From Mastigias papua (Eukaryota > Cnidaria > Scyphozoa > Rhizostomeae > Mastigiidae): a DNA stretch of 64,000 nt. The notes beneath the pieces are model-generated. The model did no database searches and was not told where the DNA came from. It saw only the letters and a list, made by a program, of their open reading frames with translations. The position numbers were made by a program, and so were the translations under genes. The stretch spans positions 258,001-322,000 of the forward strand of contig OZ025282.1 of the NCBI GenBank assembly GCA_964019165.1, read 5' to 3'. Shown piece after piece: positions 62,201 to 64,000 of this stretch. Within the stretch, counting starts at the first letter, position 1, and each line of letters begins with the position of its first letter.

Positions 62201-63052
62201 TTGTGGTGAAAGTTTTTGAAAGCTGAAATAATTGTTGAAAGATCTATCTAGTCTCTGCTGCGAAATATCAGTAACAATTTTAACGATATTGATATTTCGT
62301 AGAAGAGACTGAAAAGGTAATGACGATTGTCAAAATTCTTACTAGATTTTATATAGGGATGAATTTTGCTTTTGTTTCTAGGGCAACCAGGTGTTCTCAG
62401 TCAAGATGCATGGCTAGCTCAGGTATGCATTACTTGAATATTCTGTATTGTGGTCTGTTTGTTTTGTTGTATTTTATTTCACTTGCTTGTTATAATTCCC
62501 GTTTTAGAATTTCATTTCTGTAAAACTTAGGTAGTTAGACAAGCTTTCGAGGATTTTCATGATAGCTTATTCCATATGAACTATTACTGAACTTTGTTGC
62601 TTCGTTTGGCTTGTAGACCCTCAGGACAGCTTTTAAAAGCGGAGGGATCAGAACTATTTCTGAAACTTAACGAACGGGGGTCTTAATAAACGGGGTAGGG
62701 TCAGAAATATTTCTAAAATCTATTGATAATTTAACTATTGCGCTTCTGACATAAATGAAAGACACATTCATTTGGTTAAAGAAACACCCTCACTTGGTGG
62801 AGAGAATGTCTTTCTGAAGGAAAACCTTCCACGCTATTCGTCATTTCTTGAAATTTGATAAACGAAGGGTCATAATAAGGTGTGGTAGGTTGGGAAAACG
62901 TGAAGAATTAATAAGCACCCCCTCCATTTATTATGAACGTAAGAATATTGACATGAATGCACGATGATTCTAATGATAAATGCTTTGGATTGTATTCTAG
63001 GAACTCAAAAGTGGCCAATCAGTTGGCATTGACCCGCGACTTATTACCATAG
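59273..63052 (+). CDS. XPNPEP2: Aminopeptidase P, secreted/membrane type, 3'-incomplete
   Basis: Metalloaminopeptidase that removes an N-terminal residue in front of proline. Six exons are visible: 59273-59362, 60372-60485, 60756-60819, 62072-62176, 62382-62422 and 63001-63052, all in phase (466 nt). The first codes for a hydrophobic signal sequence ([20 protein letters not shown]), then NGTAV with an N-glycosylation sequon. The rest is the creatinase-type N-terminal domain: [39 protein letters not shown], then [18 protein letters not shown] and [11 protein letters not shown]. The signal sequence points to an XPNPEP2-type rather than cytosolic XPNPEP1-type enzyme. The metal-binding catalytic half lies beyond the window. 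An upstream in-frame ATG at 59243 would add ten residues (MFIIVYLALD); I prefer 59273 because it gives a standard signal peptide. Confidence 0.88.
59970..60180. repeat. Degenerate ATTGATCATTGA-type repeat
   Basis: Many imperfect ATTGATC/ATTGTTGATC units in intron 1 of the aminopeptidase gene. Similar words occur in the 18-kb minisatellite, but I see no direct link. Confidence 0.6.
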
Positions 63053-63354
63053 GTAATAGCGTATACTTTTTGTTTTTTATATGCTGATAATCAATTTACA
63101 ATACAAAATAATGCAAACGTGCCACAGGGAGCATGAAACTACATAGAAACCCTATGGCATTTAACAATTAACTTTACTTTAAGTCAGTTTCAAAATGGGT
63201 GTCAGGCGAAACAGAGTAGTGAATCCATAAGTTTTGTTACGTATACTTTTAGTTTTGAAATCATATCAACGATACATTCGTATTTGAATTATTGTCGCAG
63301 ACTGATTGATGAATCTCTTAGATGCTAATATGCACTGATCTGATCAGGTGTAGT

Positions 63355-64000
63355 ACAAGCCATAGCCATATAAGTCATACAAGCCATAGCCATTCAAGTC
63401 ATACAAGCCATAGCCATACAAGTCATACAAGCCATAGCCATACAAGTCATACAAGCCATAGCCATACAAGTCATACAAGACATAGCCATACAAGTCATAC
63501 AAGCCATAGCCATACAAGTCATGCAAGCCATAGCCATACAAGTCATACAAGCCATAGCCATACAAGTCATACAAGACATAGCCATACAAGTCATACAAGC
63601 CATAGCCATACAAGTCATACAAGCCATAGCCATACAAGTCATACAAGCCATAGCCATACAAGTCATACAAGCCATAGCCATACAAGTCATACAAGCCATA
63701 GCCATACAAGTCATACAAGCCATAGCCATACAAGTCATACAAGACATAGCCATACAAGTCATACAAGCCATAGCCATACAAGTCATACAAGCCATAGCCA
63801 TACAAGTCATACAAGCCATAGCCATACAAGTCATACAAGCCATAGCCATACAAGTCATACAAGCCATAGCCATACAAGTCATACAAGCCATAGCCATACA
63901 AGTCATACAAGCCATAGCCATACAAGTCATACAAGCCATAGCCATACAAGTCATACAAGCCATAGCCATACAAGTCATACAAGCCATAGCCATACAAGTC
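63355..64000. repeat. 24-bp satellite, running off the window end
   Basis: About 27 copies of a 24-bp unit (ACAAGTCATACAAGCCATAG plus CCAT) with rare single-base variants such as AAGACATAG, at about 63475, 63570 and 63740. It lies in the intron after exon 6 of the aminopeptidase gene. Because 24 is a multiple of three, several frames stay open. Confidence 0.97.

Noticed and set aside
63344..63997. YGYGLYD or MAMACMTC repeat protein on the minus strand
   Set aside because: The 24-bp unit is a multiple of three, so frames stay open without selection; it lies within an intron of a gene on the other strand.

Overview
This is AT-rich, intron-rich nuclear DNA from an animal, most likely an invertebrate. 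The evidence is two animal genes cut by many GT-AG introns, Penelope-like and LINE-type retroelements, and very abundant AT, TG and minisatellite repeats. I cannot fix the phylum from sequence alone; the LINE tails resemble those I associate with cnidarians and similar invertebrates, but this is weak evidence.

From 439 to 49579 (+) lies the 3' two-thirds of one gene, the catalytic subunit of DNA-dependent protein kinase (DNA-PKcs, PRKDC). I assembled 63 exons by hand from splice sites and similarity to the known protein. Their lengths sum to 8124 nt, exactly 2708 codons with the stop, and reading phase is kept across every junction. They run from the middle HEAT-repeat cradle through the NUC194 region, the phosphorylation-cluster region, FAT, kinase and FATC, ending at TAA 49577-49579. 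The 5' part of the gene is outside the window. Two introns, both in the kinase region, appear to be GC-AG rather than GT-AG.

The introns are full of mobile DNA: LINE tails (1-192, 2675-3108, 4218-4456, 13520-13860, 38579-38862), hAT-like, Tigger-like and Harbinger-like non-autonomous DNA elements, a large foldback element (41504-42565), and a Penelope-like element (PLE) at 32398-34885 with a 13-bp target duplication, reverse transcriptase and GIY-YIG endonuclease. A second PLE (50901-52087), a near-perfect palindrome, sits in an AATAG satellite downstream of the gene. Both PLEs carry hammerhead-ribozyme-like motifs near their ends, and related motifs mark the borders of many AT tracts.

After an intergenic stretch of about 9.7 kb with no gene I can support, a second gene starts at 59273 (+). 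It is a secreted or membrane-type aminopeptidase P (XPNPEP2-like); its first six exons are present and the gene continues beyond the window. Its last visible intron ends in a 24-bp satellite that runs off the edge.

The two genes have no evident functional link: DNA-PKcs acts in nuclear DNA double-strand-break repair, and aminopeptidase P trims Xaa-Pro peptides. The most unusual material is the system of inverted PLE copies, hammerhead-like motifs and AT tracts, together with three cases where a short tandem duplication covers a splice site of the DNA-PKcs gene.
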